Shown here: piece by piece, positions 36,327 to 45,825 of the stretch
Position numbering within the stretch: position 1 is the first letter of the stretch
How the letters are laid out: each line of letters starts with the position of its first letter
Assembly: GCF_020215645.1 (NCBI RefSeq)
Contig: NZ_CP084058.1
Location: 2,294,001 to 2,358,000 of the forward strand
Source: Nonomuraea gerenzanensis
GTDB lineage: Bacteria > Actinomycetota > Actinomycetes > Streptosporangiales > Streptosporangiaceae
DNA length: 64,000 bases
Direction of reading: 5' to 3'
Made by a program: the position numbers and the translations under genes
The notes under the pieces: generated by a model
Told to the model about the DNA's origin: nothing
The model's database searches: none
The model's input: the letters and a program-made list of their open reading frames with translations, nothing else

Positions 36327-36715
36327 CCGCTCGGCTGAGTACGGCGCGAGCGGGCCAGCACCAGCCCGCCGAGCGCCGTACCGGCCAGCCCGAGCGCCAG
36401 GGCCACCGCGCCGCCGAACACGCCGTTGCCGGTGCCGAGGCCACCGTCGGCGACGGCCAGGTTCACCACGCCGTTGACCGCGCCGATGAGGCCTCCGGCC
36501 AGCGCCACGACGGCCCCGTTCCGCCCGCCGTTGCCGATGCCGCGGCTGGAGCGCCGCAGCGCCAGCCAGCCGGCGGCCACGGCGGCCAGCGCCACCAGCG
36601 CGGCCACGCTGGCCCAGATCCTCTGAGGGGTCCCGAGGAAGTTGTCGACGCCCTGGCCCGCGCATTCGGCGGCCGACGTACAGATCGGTGAGGCGAGCAT
36701 GGACAGCACGGGCAT
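36323..36715 (-). CDS. Small membrane protein, unknown
   Basis: A 130-residue protein with an N-terminal segment containing two cysteines (CTSAAECAGQGVDNF) that looks periplasmic, followed by three hydrophobic helices: IWASVAALVALAAVAAGWLAL, VVALAGGLIGAVNGVVNL and GAVALALGLAGTALGGLVLA. A Gly/Asn-rich loop (GIGNGGRNG) joins the first two. No family was recognised with confidence. The ATG at 36715 follows GGAGCCCC. Its stop overlaps that of truB, and the 137 bp upstream to the methyltransferase gene show no other feature. Confidence 0.65.
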   Translation of the reverse strand: MPVLSMLASPICTSAAECAGQGVDNFLGTPQRIWASVAALVALAAVAAGWLALRRSSRGIGNGGRNGAVVALAGGLIGAVNGVVNLAVADGGLGTGNGVFGGAVALALGLAGTALGGLVLARSRRTQPSG

Positions 36716-36852
36716 GAGGGGCTCCTTCGTCTACGACTGGACGCCAAGAACTATGTCCGCCAGACCAGCCGCAGGTCATCCCACTGATGGAGGCACTTCC
36801 CCCTGCCGCGCACGCCGTAGCGGACCTACTGCGCCCGCGGTAGGCGGTGCCG

Positions 36853-37872
36853 CTAGCGGGGCTTCCTGGCCACGATGATGTCGCGGACGATGGCCTGGTC
36901 CACCCAGTGCTCGAAGTCGGGGTAGTCCATCACCTCCAGGCCCGCCTCGGTGAGGATCCTGGCCAGCTCCTCGCTCTTGCCGCCGTAGGTGTTCCAGGCG
37001 ATGCCCATGGCGCCGCCGGGGCGCAGCAGCTCGGCCCAGCCGGGCACGGCCTTGCCCAGCAGCTCCAGCGGGCTGCGCGACAGGCCGGCGCCGCCCTTGC
37101 TGCCGTGCTGGACGCCGTACGGGGCGTCGGTGACCAGCACGTCGAACGAGCGCGGCTTGAAGAACTCGCGGCTCCTGAGCGTGTCGGCGTTCACCACGGT
37201 CAGGTGCTGCACGTCGCCTGCCTTGACGGCCTCCTTCGACAGGCCGAACGTGACGTTGAGCCGCCGCCCGACCAGGGCCCGCTCGCGGCGCACCGGCACG
37301 GTCTCGGCGGTGTGCTTGAGCCGCTTGTTGCGCAGCCAGGTCTTGATGAAGCCGGTGTAGGCCTCGAAGTCCTTGCCGTCCACGTCGATGCCGTAGGCGT
37401 CGTAGCCGTACATGAGGGCCTGGTTGAGGCTGGTGCCGCGGCCGCACATCGGGTCGAACACCTGCAGCCCGTCGCCCAGCCCCTTGTCGCCCGCCAGCGC
37501 GGTGACGTTGAGCAGCAGCTTGGTGAAGTGCTCGTTAGTCTTGCCCGCGTACTTCTGGATGGTGATCAGATCGCTGCTCAGCCGGTCGCGCGAGCGCATG
37601 CCGAGCGGTCTGAGCAGGTCGCCCTCGACGCCGAACACCGCGTAGACCGACGACAGGTTGGACAGCAGGTGCACGTCGGGCTCGCTCAGCGGGCGCGCGG
37701 TCTCGAACGTCACGTACGGCACGCCGCCGATCCGCGTCTCCGCGCTGTCGAGCACCTCGCCTTCGAGGGCACGCGCGCTGAAGACGGCCAGCTCGGCGCG
37801 GGTCAGCCGGATGGAGCTCTCGCCGTAGACCCGGTTGAAGGCAGGCAGGATCAGAAGCGCGTAACGAGGCAT
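36853..37872 (-). CDS. TRM11-like RNA/DNA methyltransferase
   Basis: A 339-residue SAM-dependent methyltransferase. The N-terminal half (1-150) resembles the THUMP-like RNA-binding part of TRM11 proteins, with IGGVPYVTFETARPLSEPDV and LSSDLITIQKYAGKTNEHF. The catalytic half has the SAM motif VFDPMCGRGTSLNQAL, the acidic loop AYGIDVDGKDFEAY, and the catalytic DAPYG motif, a variant of (D/N)PPY used by amino-group methyltransferases. The likely product is N2-methylguanosine in tRNA, but substrate is inferred. The gene is divergent from ribF, 82 bp away. Confidence 0.85.
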   Translation of the reverse strand: MPRYALLILPAFNRVYGESSIRLTRAELAVFSARALEGEVLDSAETRIGGVPYVTFETARPLSEPDVHLLSNLSSVYAVFGVEGDLLRPLGMRSRDRLSSDLITIQKYAGKTNEHFTKLLLNVTALAGDKGLGDGLQVFDPMCGRGTSLNQALMYGYDAYGIDVDGKDFEAYTGFIKTWLRNKRLKHTAETVPVRRERALVGRRLNVTFGLSKEAVKAGDVQHLTVVNADTLRSREFFKPRSFDVLVTDAPYGVQHGSKGGAGLSRSPLELLGKAVPGWAELLRPGGAMGIAWNTYGGKSEELARILTEAGLEVMDYPDFEHWVDQAIVRDIIVARKPR

Positions 37873-37954
37873 GATGCCCGATGATAGCCCCCTCGATTGG
37901 AGGGAAGGCCGCGGCGCATGGCAGGCTTGTACGGGTTGATCCGGGGACGAGCGA

Positions 37955-38881
37955 ATGGGGCCTAGGGTGCAGGGTTCGGAGAGGTCTGTCGTCACCATCG
38001 GCGTGTACGACGGGGTCCACCGCGGGCACCGGCGGGTGGTCGAGCGCGCGGTCGCCGTCGCCGGGGAGCGGAGGCTGCGCGGTGTGGCCGTGACGTTCGA
38101 GCCGCATCCGGAGGAGGTGGTGCGGCCGGGGTCGCATCCGTACCGGCTGAGCAACGCGCGGCGCAGGAGCGAGCTGCTGGTGGAGCTGGGCGTGGATGAG
38201 GTGGACGTGCTGGAGTTCACGCTGGGGCTGTCGCGCACGCCGCCCGAGGAGTTCGCGCAGAGCGTGCTGGCCGAGCGGTTGCGGGCGGCGGTCGTGGTGG
38301 TGGGGGAGAACTTCGCGTTCGGTCAGGGCGCCAAGGGCGATGTCGAGACTTTGCGGACGCTGGGCGAGATGTACGACTTCGAGGTCGAGGCCGTGCCCCT
38401 CCTCGACGGCATCTCCTCCACCTCCATCCGGGACCTGCTCGTCGAGGGCGACGTGGCGCGGGCCAGGGACCTGCTCGGCCGGCCGCACCGGGTGGAGGGC
38501 GTGGTCGTCCGCGGCTACCAGCGCGGGCGCCAGCTCGGCTTCCCCACCGCCAACGTCGAGACCCCGCAGTACACCGCGATCCCGGCCGACGGCGTCTACG
38601 CGGGCTGGATGGAGTGCGTGCCGGTGGCCAACCTGCCCGCCGTGTACGCGGGGGAGCGGTGGCCTGCCGCCATCTCGGTCGGCACGAACCCGACCTTCGA
38701 AGGGGTGCCGCGCACGGTCGAGGCGTACGCGCTCGACCGCGACGATCTGGAGCTGTACGGGGTGCACGTGGCGGTGGAGTTCGCGGCGCGGCTGCGCGGC
38801 AACACGCGCTTCGACTCGATCGAGGCGCTGATCGACCAGATCCACGCCGACGTCGACGCCACCCGCCGCCTCACGAGCTGA
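37955..38881 (+). CDS. ribF: Bifunctional riboflavin kinase / FAD synthetase
   Basis: A 308-residue RibF that makes FMN from riboflavin and then FAD. The adenylyltransferase half has VVTIGVYDGVHRGHRRVV, the HxGH-type nucleotide site, and VTFEPHPEEVVRP, with GISSTSIRDLLVEGDV closing it. The kinase half has GRQLGFPTANVETP and AISVGTNPTFEG, with the ATP/riboflavin loops. It stands in the conserved truB-ribF-rpsO order, here with a methyltransferase and a TetR/VOC pair interposed. ATG 37955 lies after a GGGGACGAG site. The last 11 bp overlap the convergent TetR gene. No FMN riboswitch was seen upstream. Confidence 0.96.
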   Translation: MGPRVQGSERSVVTIGVYDGVHRGHRRVVERAVAVAGERRLRGVAVTFEPHPEEVVRPGSHPYRLSNARRRSELLVELGVDEVDVLEFTLGLSRTPPEEFAQSVLAERLRAAVVVVGENFAFGQGAKGDVETLRTLGEMYDFEVEAVPLLDGISSTSIRDLLVEGDVARARDLLGRPHRVEGVVVRGYQRGRQLGFPTANVETPQYTAIPADGVYAGWMECVPVANLPAVYAGERWPAAISVGTNPTFEGVPRTVEAYALDRDDLELYGVHVAVEFAARLRGNTRFDSIEALIDQIHADVDATRRLTS

Positions 38882-39488
38882 GGCCCTGCCGCCTGAGCCC
38901 CTCCAGCAGGGCCGACAGGGCGGCCAGCGTGTCGGGCAGGTCGGCGGGGCTCGCCGACTGGGCCAGCCACAGGGCCGCCTCGTTCATCGCGCCCGACAGC
39001 AGCCGGGTCAGGGGCGCCACCGGCTGCGGCGGGATCACGCCGCCCGCGACCAGCTCCGCCAGGGCCTGAGCCAGGTGGGAGGCCGAGGTGGCCTCGTCGA
39101 TGGCGCGCCACTCGTCCCAGCCCAGCACCGCCGGGCCGTCGATGAGCATGACGCGCTGCACCTCCGGGTCCGCGCTCGCCTCGACGAACGCCGCGCAGCC
39201 GGCCTTGAGCCGCTCCCATGGGCCGTCCGCCGCCTCCGCCGCGGCCACCACCCGTGCGGCCACCTCGCGCTGCACCTCCTCCAGCACCGTGCGGAACAGC
39301 GCCGTCTTGCCGCCCTCGAAATGGTGGTAGAGCGCCCCCTTGGTCACCCCCGCCTCACGCACGATCTCCGTGAGGCCCACCGCCGCGTAGCCCTTGGCCG
39401 CGAACAGCCGCCTGCTCGTCGCCACGAGCACCTGCCTGGTGCGTTCCTTCTGCTCGGCCCTGCTCAACCCGCACGCCCCCTTTGACAT
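38871..39488 (-). CDS. TetR-family repressor, probably of the adjacent glyoxalase gene
   Basis: A 205-residue TetR regulator. The DNA-binding part is at residues 10-60: TRQVLVATSRRLFAAKGYAA, VGLTEIVREAGVTKGALYHHF and EGGKTALF. The C-terminal helices (80-200) form the ligand-binding core, including LIDGPAVLGWDEWRAIDEA. Its ATG (39486-39488) overlaps the first of two 15-bp palindromes that continue into the promoter of the divergent VOC gene, so it very likely represses both. The inducer is unknown. Its 3' end overlaps ribF by 11 bp. Confidence 0.92.
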   Translation of the reverse strand: MSKGACGLSRAEQKERTRQVLVATSRRLFAAKGYAAVGLTEIVREAGVTKGALYHHFEGGKTALFRTVLEEVQREVAARVVAAAEAADGPWERLKAGCAAFVEASADPEVQRVMLIDGPAVLGWDEWRAIDEATSASHLAQALAELVAGGVIPPQPVAPLTRLLSGAMNEAALWLAQSASPADLPDTLAALSALLEGLRRQGLSS

Positions 39489-39533
39489 ACCGATGGTAGG
39501 CGAACTAGCCTACCTTCGCATACCGCTGGTATG
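39482..39533 (+). promoter_or_regulatory. Promoter of the VOC gene with three nested TetR-site palindromes
   Basis: TTGACA (39482-39487) and TAGCCT (39506-39511) form a -35/-10 pair with an 18-bp spacer. Palindromes overlap it: CATACCGATGGTAGG (39486-39500), GGTAGG/CCTACC arms at 39495-39514, and a perfect CATACCGCTGGTATG (39519-39533). The two CATACC sites are 33 bp apart, about three helical turns. Binding of the divergent TetR protein would cover the promoter. Confidence 0.75.
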
Positions 39534-39547
39534 TGAAAGGGGACTTC

Positions 39548-39955
39548 ATGCGGCTGAGCAGCTTCTATCCGGTCATCTGCACCGCCAGGATCGCCGAATC
39601 CAGGGACTTCTACGTGCGCCTGTTCGGCTTCGAGGTGACGTTCGAGGCCGACTGGTACGTCAGCCTGCGGCGCGGCTCGTACGAGCTGGCCCTGCTCGAC
39701 CACGCCCACCCGACTCTGCCCGCCGCCTACCGCAGACCGGCCGCGGGCCTGCTGCTCAACTTCGAGGTGGACGACGTGGACGCCGAATGGGGCAGACTGG
39801 TGGAAGGCGCGGGGCTGGTCCCCGAGCTGGCCCTGCGCGACGAGGACTTCGGGCAGCGCCACTTCATCGTCGCCGACCCCAACGGCGTGCTGGTGGACGT
39901 CATCACGCCCACCGCGCCGTCCGGCGAGTTCGCGGGCAACTACGTTTCCACGTGA
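39548..39955 (+). CDS. VOC-family (glyoxalase/bleomycin-resistance-like) protein
   Basis: A 135-residue protein of the vicinal-oxygen-chelate fold with two beta-alpha-beta-beta-beta modules: [23 protein letters not shown] (cut after RDFYV) opens the first, and [18 protein letters not shown] with [14 protein letters not shown] ends the second. Members bind a metal and act as glyoxalases, dioxygenases or antibiotic-binding resistance proteins; here no function can be set. The ATG at 39548 lies 5 bp after AAAGGGGA. It is controlled from the TetR-site-laden promoter just upstream, so it is probably an inducible detoxification or resistance protein. Confidence 0.88.
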   Translation: MRLSSFYPVICTARIAESRDFYVRLFGFEVTFEADWYVSLRRGSYELALLDHAHPTLPAAYRRPAAGLLLNFEVDDVDAEWGRLVEGAGLVPELALRDEDFGQRHFIVADPNGVLVDVITPTAPSGEFAGNYVST

Positions 39956-40113
39956 GTCCGCGCATTGGACATGAGGTGGTAACCTTGCATGTCGGCTCTG
40001 TAGCGGCGGCGCTGCGCGCTGCCCATGACGGCCTTCACGCGGCGACTGTAGGCACGCACGGTCGTTCGCGCTCCCAATCTCATTCGCGCGTGTCCGTAGA
40101 TTGAAGGAGAGCC

Positions 40114-40383
40114 GTGTCCCTCGACACCGCTGCCAAGAAGACCATCATCAGTGAGTACGCGACGGCCGAAGGCGACACCGGTTCGCCCGAGGTGCAGATC
40201 GCGCTGCTCAGCAAGCGCATCAGCGAGCTCACCGAGCACCTGAAGACGCACAAGCACGACCACCACAGCCGTCGTGGTCTGCTGCTGCTCGTCGGTCGCC
40301 GGCGCCGCCTGCTGAAGTACCTGCAGAAGGTCGACATCCAGCGCTACCGTTCGCTCATCGAGCGGCTCGGCCTGCGCCGATAG
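40114..40383 (+). CDS. rpsO: 30S ribosomal protein S15
   Basis: The 89-residue S15, which binds the central domain of 16S rRNA. Typical features are the four-helix pattern with [17 protein letters not shown], the [18 protein letters not shown] rRNA-binding stretch, and [20 protein letters not shown]. It starts with GTG behind AAGGAGAGCC. The 158 bp upstream (39956-40113) may carry its promoter and the S15 autoregulatory mRNA site, though no structure could be fixed by eye. A strong hairpin follows, then pnp, the conserved rpsO-pnp order. Confidence 0.97.
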   Translation: MSLDTAAKKTIISEYATAEGDTGSPEVQIALLSKRISELTEHLKTHKHDHHSRRGLLLLVGRRRRLLKYLQKVDIQRYRSLIERLGLRR

Positions 40384-40386
40384 CAT

Positions 40387-40417
40387 GAAGGGGAGCGGCG
40401 TCCGCGCCGCTCCCTTC
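40387..40417 (+). terminator. rpsO-pnp intercistronic hairpin
   Basis: GAAGGGGAGCGGCG pairs with CGCCGCTCCCTTC (one bulged G) across the loop TCCG, starting 3 bp after the rpsO stop and ending in TCTCA. It can terminate rpsO transcripts or act as an RNase processing site before pnp. Confidence 0.75.
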
Positions 40418-40679
40418 TCATATGGGGTAAGACCCCATACGGTCGGACGCGTGGCGGCGTGAAACGCCCCCGCGCCTGACGTAAAACTGAATATCCGAGA
40501 CACACAGCCCCCGCGTCCGTTCAGCACCATGCGACCCGCGACGCCTGCGGGCCGGTCCTCGGTAGTGGCTTCCGGTAGTGACGCACTTGACCGGGCGCTT
40601 CGATCGAAGACCGGCGCTGCACCTAACGAGGGTGCCGGTGAGAAGAGGGCGCGGGTGACCGACCACAAGGAGGTCCCCC
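40418..40679 (+). promoter_or_regulatory. pnp leader region
   Basis: 262 bp without a gene between the rpsO hairpin and pnp. It ends in a very strong ribosome site (CAAGGAGG, 6 bp before GTG 40680). In many bacteria this leader carries the RNase III/PNPase autoregulation hairpin; several short GC-rich inverted repeats occur here (for example around 40556-40620), but no single dominant stem was identified by eye. Confidence 0.45.
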
Positions 40680-43019
40680 GTGGAGGGTGTCCACACTGCT
40701 GAAGCCGTCATAGACAACGGCTCTTTCGGCACGCGTACGATCCGGTTCGAGACCGGTCGTCTCGCGCGCCAGGCGGCGGGTTCCGCCGTCGCCTACCTCG
40801 ACAGCGACACGATGGTGCTGTCGGCCACCACCGCCTCGAAGACGCCGAAGGAGCAGTTCGACTTCTTCCCGCTGACGGTGGACGTCGAGGAGCGCATGTA
40901 CGCCGCGGGCCGTATCCCCGGCTCGTTCTTCCGGCGTGAGGGCCGTCCCTCCGAGGACGCCATCCTCACCTGCCGCCTGATCGACCGGCCGCTGCGCCCG
41001 TCGTTCGTCAAGGGCCTGCGCAACGAGGTCCAGGTCGTTGCCACCGTCATGGCGCTCAACCCCGACCACCTCTACGACGTGGTCGCCATCAACGCCGCGT
41101 CGCTGTCCACCCAGCTCGCCGGCCTGCCGTTCTCCGGCCCGATCGGCGGCGTGCGGGTCGCGCTGATCGACGGCCAGTGGGTCGCGTTCCCGACGCACCC
41201 CGAGCTGGAGCGGGCCACGTTCGACATGGTCGTGGCGGGCCGCGTGCTCGACGACGGCGACGTCGCCATCATGATGGTCGAGGCCGAGTCCACCAAGGAC
41301 ACGCTGAAGCTGGTCGCCGAGGGCGCCGTCGCGCCCACCGAGGAGACGGTGGCGCAGGGCCTGGAGGCCGCCAAGCCGTTCATCAAGGTGCTGTGCGAGG
41401 CGCAGTCGCGCATCGCGCGGGTCGCGGCCAAGGAGACGGCCGAGTATCCGGTCTTCCTCGACTACCAGGACGACGTCTACGCCGCCGTCGAGGCCGCGAT
41501 CAAGACGGAGCTGGCCGCCGCGCTGACCATCGCCGGCAAGCAGGAGCGCGAGAACGAGCTGGAGAAGACCAAGGCGCTGGCCGCCGAGAAGCTCCTGCCC
41601 GAGTTCGAGGGGCGCGAGAAGGAGATCTCCGCCGCGTTCCGCTCGGTGATGAAGAAGCTCATGCGCGAGCGCGTCATCAACGAGGGCGTCCGCATCGACG
41701 GCCGCGGCACCAAGGACATCCGCGCCCTGTCGGCCGAGGTCCACGTGGTGCCCCGGGTGCACGGCTCGGCGCTGTTCGAGCGCGGCGAGACCCAGATCCT
41801 CGGCATCACGACGCTGAACATGCTGCGCATGGAGCAGGTCATCGACACGCTCAACCCCGAGCGGACCAAGCGCTACATGCACAACTACAACTTCCCGCCC
41901 TACTCCACCGGTGAGACCGGCCGGGTGGGCTCGCCCAAGCGCCGCGAGATCGGTCACGGCGCGCTGGCCGAGCGGGCGCTGATCCCCGTGCTGCCCACGC
42001 GCGAGGAGTTCCCGTACGCGATCCGTCAGGTCTCCGAGGCGCTCGGCTCCAACGGCTCCACCTCGATGGGCTCGGTCTGCGCCTCCACGATGGCGCTGCT
42101 CGACGCCGGTGTGCCGCTCAAGGAGATGGTCGCGGGCATCGCGATGGGCCTGATCGGTGAGGGCGACACCTACGTCACCCTGACCGACATCCTCGGCGCC
42201 GAGGACGCCATGGGCGACATGGACTTCAAGGTCGCCGGCACCAAGGACGTCATCACCGCCCTGCAGCTCGACACCAAGCTCGACGGCATCCCCGCCAGCG
42301 TGCTGGCCGGCGCGCTCAAGCAGGCCAAGGGCGCCCGCCTGGCGATCCTCGACGTGATGCAGGAGGCCATCGACTCCCCGGCGGAGATGAACCCGACGGC
42401 GCCGCGCATCATCACCATCAAGGTCCCGGTCGACAAGATCGGCGAGGTCATCGGCCCGAAGGGCAAGATGATCAACCAGATCCAGGACGACACGGGCGCC
42501 GAGATCACCATCGAGGACGACGGCACGATCTACATCGGCGCCACCGACGGGCCCTCCGCCGAGGCCGCCCGTTCGGCGATCAACGCCATCGCCAACCCGC
42601 ACATGCCGGAGGTCGGCGAGCGTTACCTGGGCACGGTCGTCAAGATCGCCGCCTTCGGCGCGTTCATCTCGCTCATGCCCGGCAAGGACGGCCTGCTGCA
42701 CGTCTCCCAGATCCGCAAGCTGCACGGCGGCAAGCGGATCGAGAACGTCGAGGACGTCATGAGCGTCGGCGAGAAGATCCAGGTCGAGATCGCCGAGATC
42801 GACGGCCGCGGCAAGCTCTCGCTGGTGCCGGTCGAGGTCATCGAGAAGGAGGCCGCCGAGAAGGAGGCCAAGTCGGCTTCCGGTGACGGCGCCGACGAGG
42901 CTCCCGAGCAGCCCGAGGCCGCCGGTGCCGCCGGTGACGACAAGCAGGAGCGGCCCCGCCGCACCCGCACCCGTGTGCGTACCCGCGGCTCCGCCGAGGG
43001 AGACGACCGGAACTCGTGA
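40680..43019 (+). CDS. pnp: Polyribonucleotide nucleotidyltransferase (PNPase)
   Basis: A 779-residue PNPase, the phosphorolytic 3'-5' exoribonuclease (and polymerase of RNA tails in actinobacteria). Two RNase PH cores (about 10-235 and 330-560) flank a helical domain. The second, catalytic core has [18 protein letters not shown] cut at [21 protein letters not shown], and [20 protein letters not shown] with metal-binding acids. The KH domain ([20 protein letters not shown]) and S1 domain ([20 protein letters not shown]) follow, with a 60-residue acidic/basic tail ending in [14 protein letters not shown] start. Its stop overlaps the M16 peptidase start as GTGA. Confidence 0.97.
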   Translation: MEGVHTAEAVIDNGSFGTRTIRFETGRLARQAAGSAVAYLDSDTMVLSATTASKTPKEQFDFFPLTVDVEERMYAAGRIPGSFFRREGRPSEDAILTCRLIDRPLRPSFVKGLRNEVQVVATVMALNPDHLYDVVAINAASLSTQLAGLPFSGPIGGVRVALIDGQWVAFPTHPELERATFDMVVAGRVLDDGDVAIMMVEAESTKDTLKLVAEGAVAPTEETVAQGLEAAKPFIKVLCEAQSRIARVAAKETAEYPVFLDYQDDVYAAVEAAIKTELAAALTIAGKQERENELEKTKALAAEKLLPEFEGREKEISAAFRSVMKKLMRERVINEGVRIDGRGTKDIRALSAEVHVVPRVHGSALFERGETQILGITTLNMLRMEQVIDTLNPERTKRYMHNYNFPPYSTGETGRVGSPKRREIGHGALAERALIPVLPTREEFPYAIRQVSEALGSNGSTSMGSVCASTMALLDAGVPLKEMVAGIAMGLIGEGDTYVTLTDILGAEDAMGDMDFKVAGTKDVITALQLDTKLDGIPASVLAGALKQAKGARLAILDVMQEAIDSPAEMNPTAPRIITIKVPVDKIGEVIGPKGKMINQIQDDTGAEITIEDDGTIYIGATDGPSAEAARSAINAIANPHMPEVGERYLGTVVKIAAFGAFISLMPGKDGLLHVSQIRKLHGGKRIENVEDVMSVGEKIQVEIAEIDGRGKLSLVPVEVIEKEAAEKEAKSASGDGADEAPEQPEAAGAAGDDKQERPRRTRTRVRTRGSAEGDDRNS

Positions 43020-44326
43020 CGACGACCACGCTGCACCCCGGCAAGGACGGAGCCGGGGTGGTAAGGCGCACCGTCCTCCCGGGTGGGCTGCGCGTGGTGA
43101 CCGAGACCATGCCGACCGTGCGGAGCGTCGCGGTCGGCATGTGGGTCGGCATCGGCTCGCGTGATGAGGCCCCCGAGCACATGGGGGCCACCCATTTCCT
43201 CGAACACCTGCTGTTCAAGGGCACGCCCACGCGCGACGCGATGGAGATCTCCGCCTCGATCGAGGGCATCGGCGGTGAGATCAACGCCTTCACCGCCAAG
43301 GAGTACACCTGCTACTACGCGCGGGTCCTCGACGAGGACCTGCCGATCGCGGTCGACGTGCTCGCCGACGTCGTGACCAGCTCGCTGGTGACCGAGGAGG
43401 ACGTCGAGTCCGAGCGGGGCGTGATCCTCGAAGAGATCGCGATGCACGACGACGACCCGTCCGACGTGGTGCACGAGCAGTTCGCGGCGGCCCTCTACGG
43501 CGACTCGCCGATCGGCCGGCCCATCCTGGGGACGGTCGACTCGATCAACGCCCTCGGGCGGGAGCGGATCGCCGAGTACTACCGCCGCTACTACCGGCCC
43601 CGTACCACGGTCGTGTCCGTCGCGGGCAACGTCCGGCACGAGGAGGTCGTCGAGCTGGTGGCCAGGGCGTACGAGCGGGCGGGCGCGCTGAGCGGCCCCG
43701 CCGAGTTCGCGCCGCCGCGCACCACCGGCCCCGGCGCCGAGACGCACTCCGGCGTGGCGGTGCTCGACCGGCCCACCGAGCAGGCCAACCTGGTGCTCGG
43801 CACCACCGGCCTGGCCCGTACGGACGACCGCAGGTTCGCGCTCGGCGTGCTCAACGCGGCGCTGGGCGGCGGCATGTCGTCCAGGCTCTTCCAGGAGATC
43901 AGGGAGAAGCGCGGCCTGGCCTACTCGGCCTACAGCTACACCTCGGCCTACGCCGACACCGGGCAGTTCGGCATCTACGTGGGCTGCCTGCCGTCGAAGA
44001 TCGACGACGTGCTCAAGATCTGCCGCGACGAGGTGTCCAGGGTGGTGGCCGAGGGGCTGACCGCCGACGAGATCATGCGCGGCAAGGGGCAGATGCGCGG
44101 CGGGCTCGTGCTCGGGCTGGAGGACACCGGCTCGCGCATGTCCCGCATCGGCAAGAACGAGCTGGTCTACGACGAGCTCATGTCGGTGGACGAGGTGCTG
44201 TCGCGCATCGAGGCCGTCACGCCCGAGGAGATCTCGGCGGTGGCGCACGACGTGCTGAACCGGCCGCTCACGCTGGCCGTGATCGGCCCGTACGGCGACA
44301 AGGACTTCTCCGACGCCGTTCGATAG
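43016..44326 (+). CDS. pepR: M16-family zinc metallopeptidase (PepR/processing-peptidase-like)
   Basis: A 436-residue M16 peptidase. The inverted zinc motif HxxEH is at [11 protein letters not shown] with His60, Glu63 and His64, and the third ligand is Glu140 in [15 protein letters not shown], at the family spacing of 76 residues. The C-terminal half has the R/Y pair region [18 protein letters not shown], which binds the substrate chain. It is cytosolic (no signal peptide). The gene follows pnp in most actinobacteria and overlaps it by 4 bp. The role in the cell is undefined, perhaps clearing peptides. Confidence 0.93.
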   Translation: MTTTTLHPGKDGAGVVRRTVLPGGLRVVTETMPTVRSVAVGMWVGIGSRDEAPEHMGATHFLEHLLFKGTPTRDAMEISASIEGIGGEINAFTAKEYTCYYARVLDEDLPIAVDVLADVVTSSLVTEEDVESERGVILEEIAMHDDDPSDVVHEQFAAALYGDSPIGRPILGTVDSINALGRERIAEYYRRYYRPRTTVVSVAGNVRHEEVVELVARAYERAGALSGPAEFAPPRTTGPGAETHSGVAVLDRPTEQANLVLGTTGLARTDDRRFALGVLNAALGGGMSSRLFQEIREKRGLAYSAYSYTSAYADTGQFGIYVGCLPSKIDDVLKICRDEVSRVVAEGLTADEIMRGKGQMRGGLVLGLEDTGSRMSRIGKNELVYDELMSVDEVLSRIEAVTPEEISAVAHDVLNRPLTLAVIGPYGDKDFSDAVR

Positions 44327-45073
<747 letters not shown>

Positions 45074-45080
45074 AACCGCA

Positions 45081-45120
45081 CACGACGTGCCCACACCCGC
45101 TCGGGTGTGGGCACGTCGTG
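45081..45120 (+). terminator. Perfect 19-bp hairpin terminator after dapB
   Basis: CACGACGTGCCCACACCCG (45081-45099) pairs without mismatch with 45102-45120 over a 2-base spacer, 8 bp after the dapB stop. It is the strongest hairpin seen in the window and marks the end of the core block. The 92 bp that follow, to 45212, show no other gene. Confidence 0.85.
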
Positions 45121-45212
45121 AGGAGAGGGTCCCGGCTCCGCACAGCCGGGCCTACGATCATCAACCCTAATACGAGCGGCGAGATCCGCCCGAAACATGA
45201 GATCGTGTCGCC

Positions 45213-45692
45213 ATGGTGCGATGGGCCGAGAAGAACGAGCTGCCGGGGCTGGTCGCCGTCGAGCTGGCCGCGGACGGGCTCTTCGAACAGGTGGGCATCG
45301 TCTTCCCGCCCGGCACGACCCAGATCGAAGAGGTGCGCGACCCCGGCGCGGTGCTCGTCGAGGGAGAGCCGCCGGCCGGCTTCGCGCTGATCGGCTGGGT
45401 CGACGGCGGCCTGCACCTCGAACAGCTCGCCGTACACCCCGACAGCATGCGCCAGGGCATCGGCGGGCGCCTGATGACCGCCGTGCTCGACCACGCCAGG
45501 GCCGCCGGCGCGCCCCGCGTGACGCTGACGACCTTCCGCGACGTGCCCTGGAACGCCCCGTGGTACGAGCGGCACGGCTTCACCGTGCTGCCCGAGCAGG
45601 AGTGGGGCCCGCGGTTGCGCGACCTCGTGCGGCAGGAGCGCGAGCTGGGGATCGAGGTCGCCCCCCGCGTCGTCATGCACCGCACGCCCTGA
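45213..45692 (+). CDS. GNAT-family N-acetyltransferase
   Basis: A 159-residue acetyltransferase. The N-terminal part (AEKNELPGLVAVELAADGLF) is followed by FALIGWVDGGLHLEQLAVHP, then DSMRQGIGGRLMTAVLDHAR, where RQGIGG is the acetyl-CoA pyrophosphate loop, and by NAPWYERHGFTVLP, the C-terminal motif with Tyr as a likely general acid. The substrate is unknown. It stands alone between the dapB hairpin and the ABC operon. The 133 bp after it (45693-45825) contain short GC-rich inverted repeats and a weakly AT-richer stretch suited to the operon promoter. Confidence 0.87.
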   Translation: MVRWAEKNELPGLVAVELAADGLFEQVGIVFPPGTTQIEEVRDPGAVLVEGEPPAGFALIGWVDGGLHLEQLAVHPDSMRQGIGGRLMTAVLDHARAAGAPRVTLTTFRDVPWNAPWYERHGFTVLPEQEWGPRLRDLVRQERELGIEVAPRVVMHRTP

Positions 45693-45825
45693 CGTATTTC
45701 CCCTCCGGCAGGTGGGTTTGACCGGCGATGCCACCAGCGAATACTCTCATGTGCCAGTTGGATTTCACCGGTAGACACTGCAGGTAGGCGGGTTGCCGGT
45801 CGGCGTGTGAAATGAGGATCCCCCG

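Noticed and set aside
37873..37954. FMN riboswitch upstream of ribF
   Set aside because: The divergent gap is only 82 bp and lacks the conserved RFN-element segments.
38871..39488. This TetR protein as the repressor of the ACCAAGC palindromes at 22818 and 24328
   Set aside because: Its own neighbouring palindromes have a different core (CATACC...GGTATG), so it is an unlikely match.
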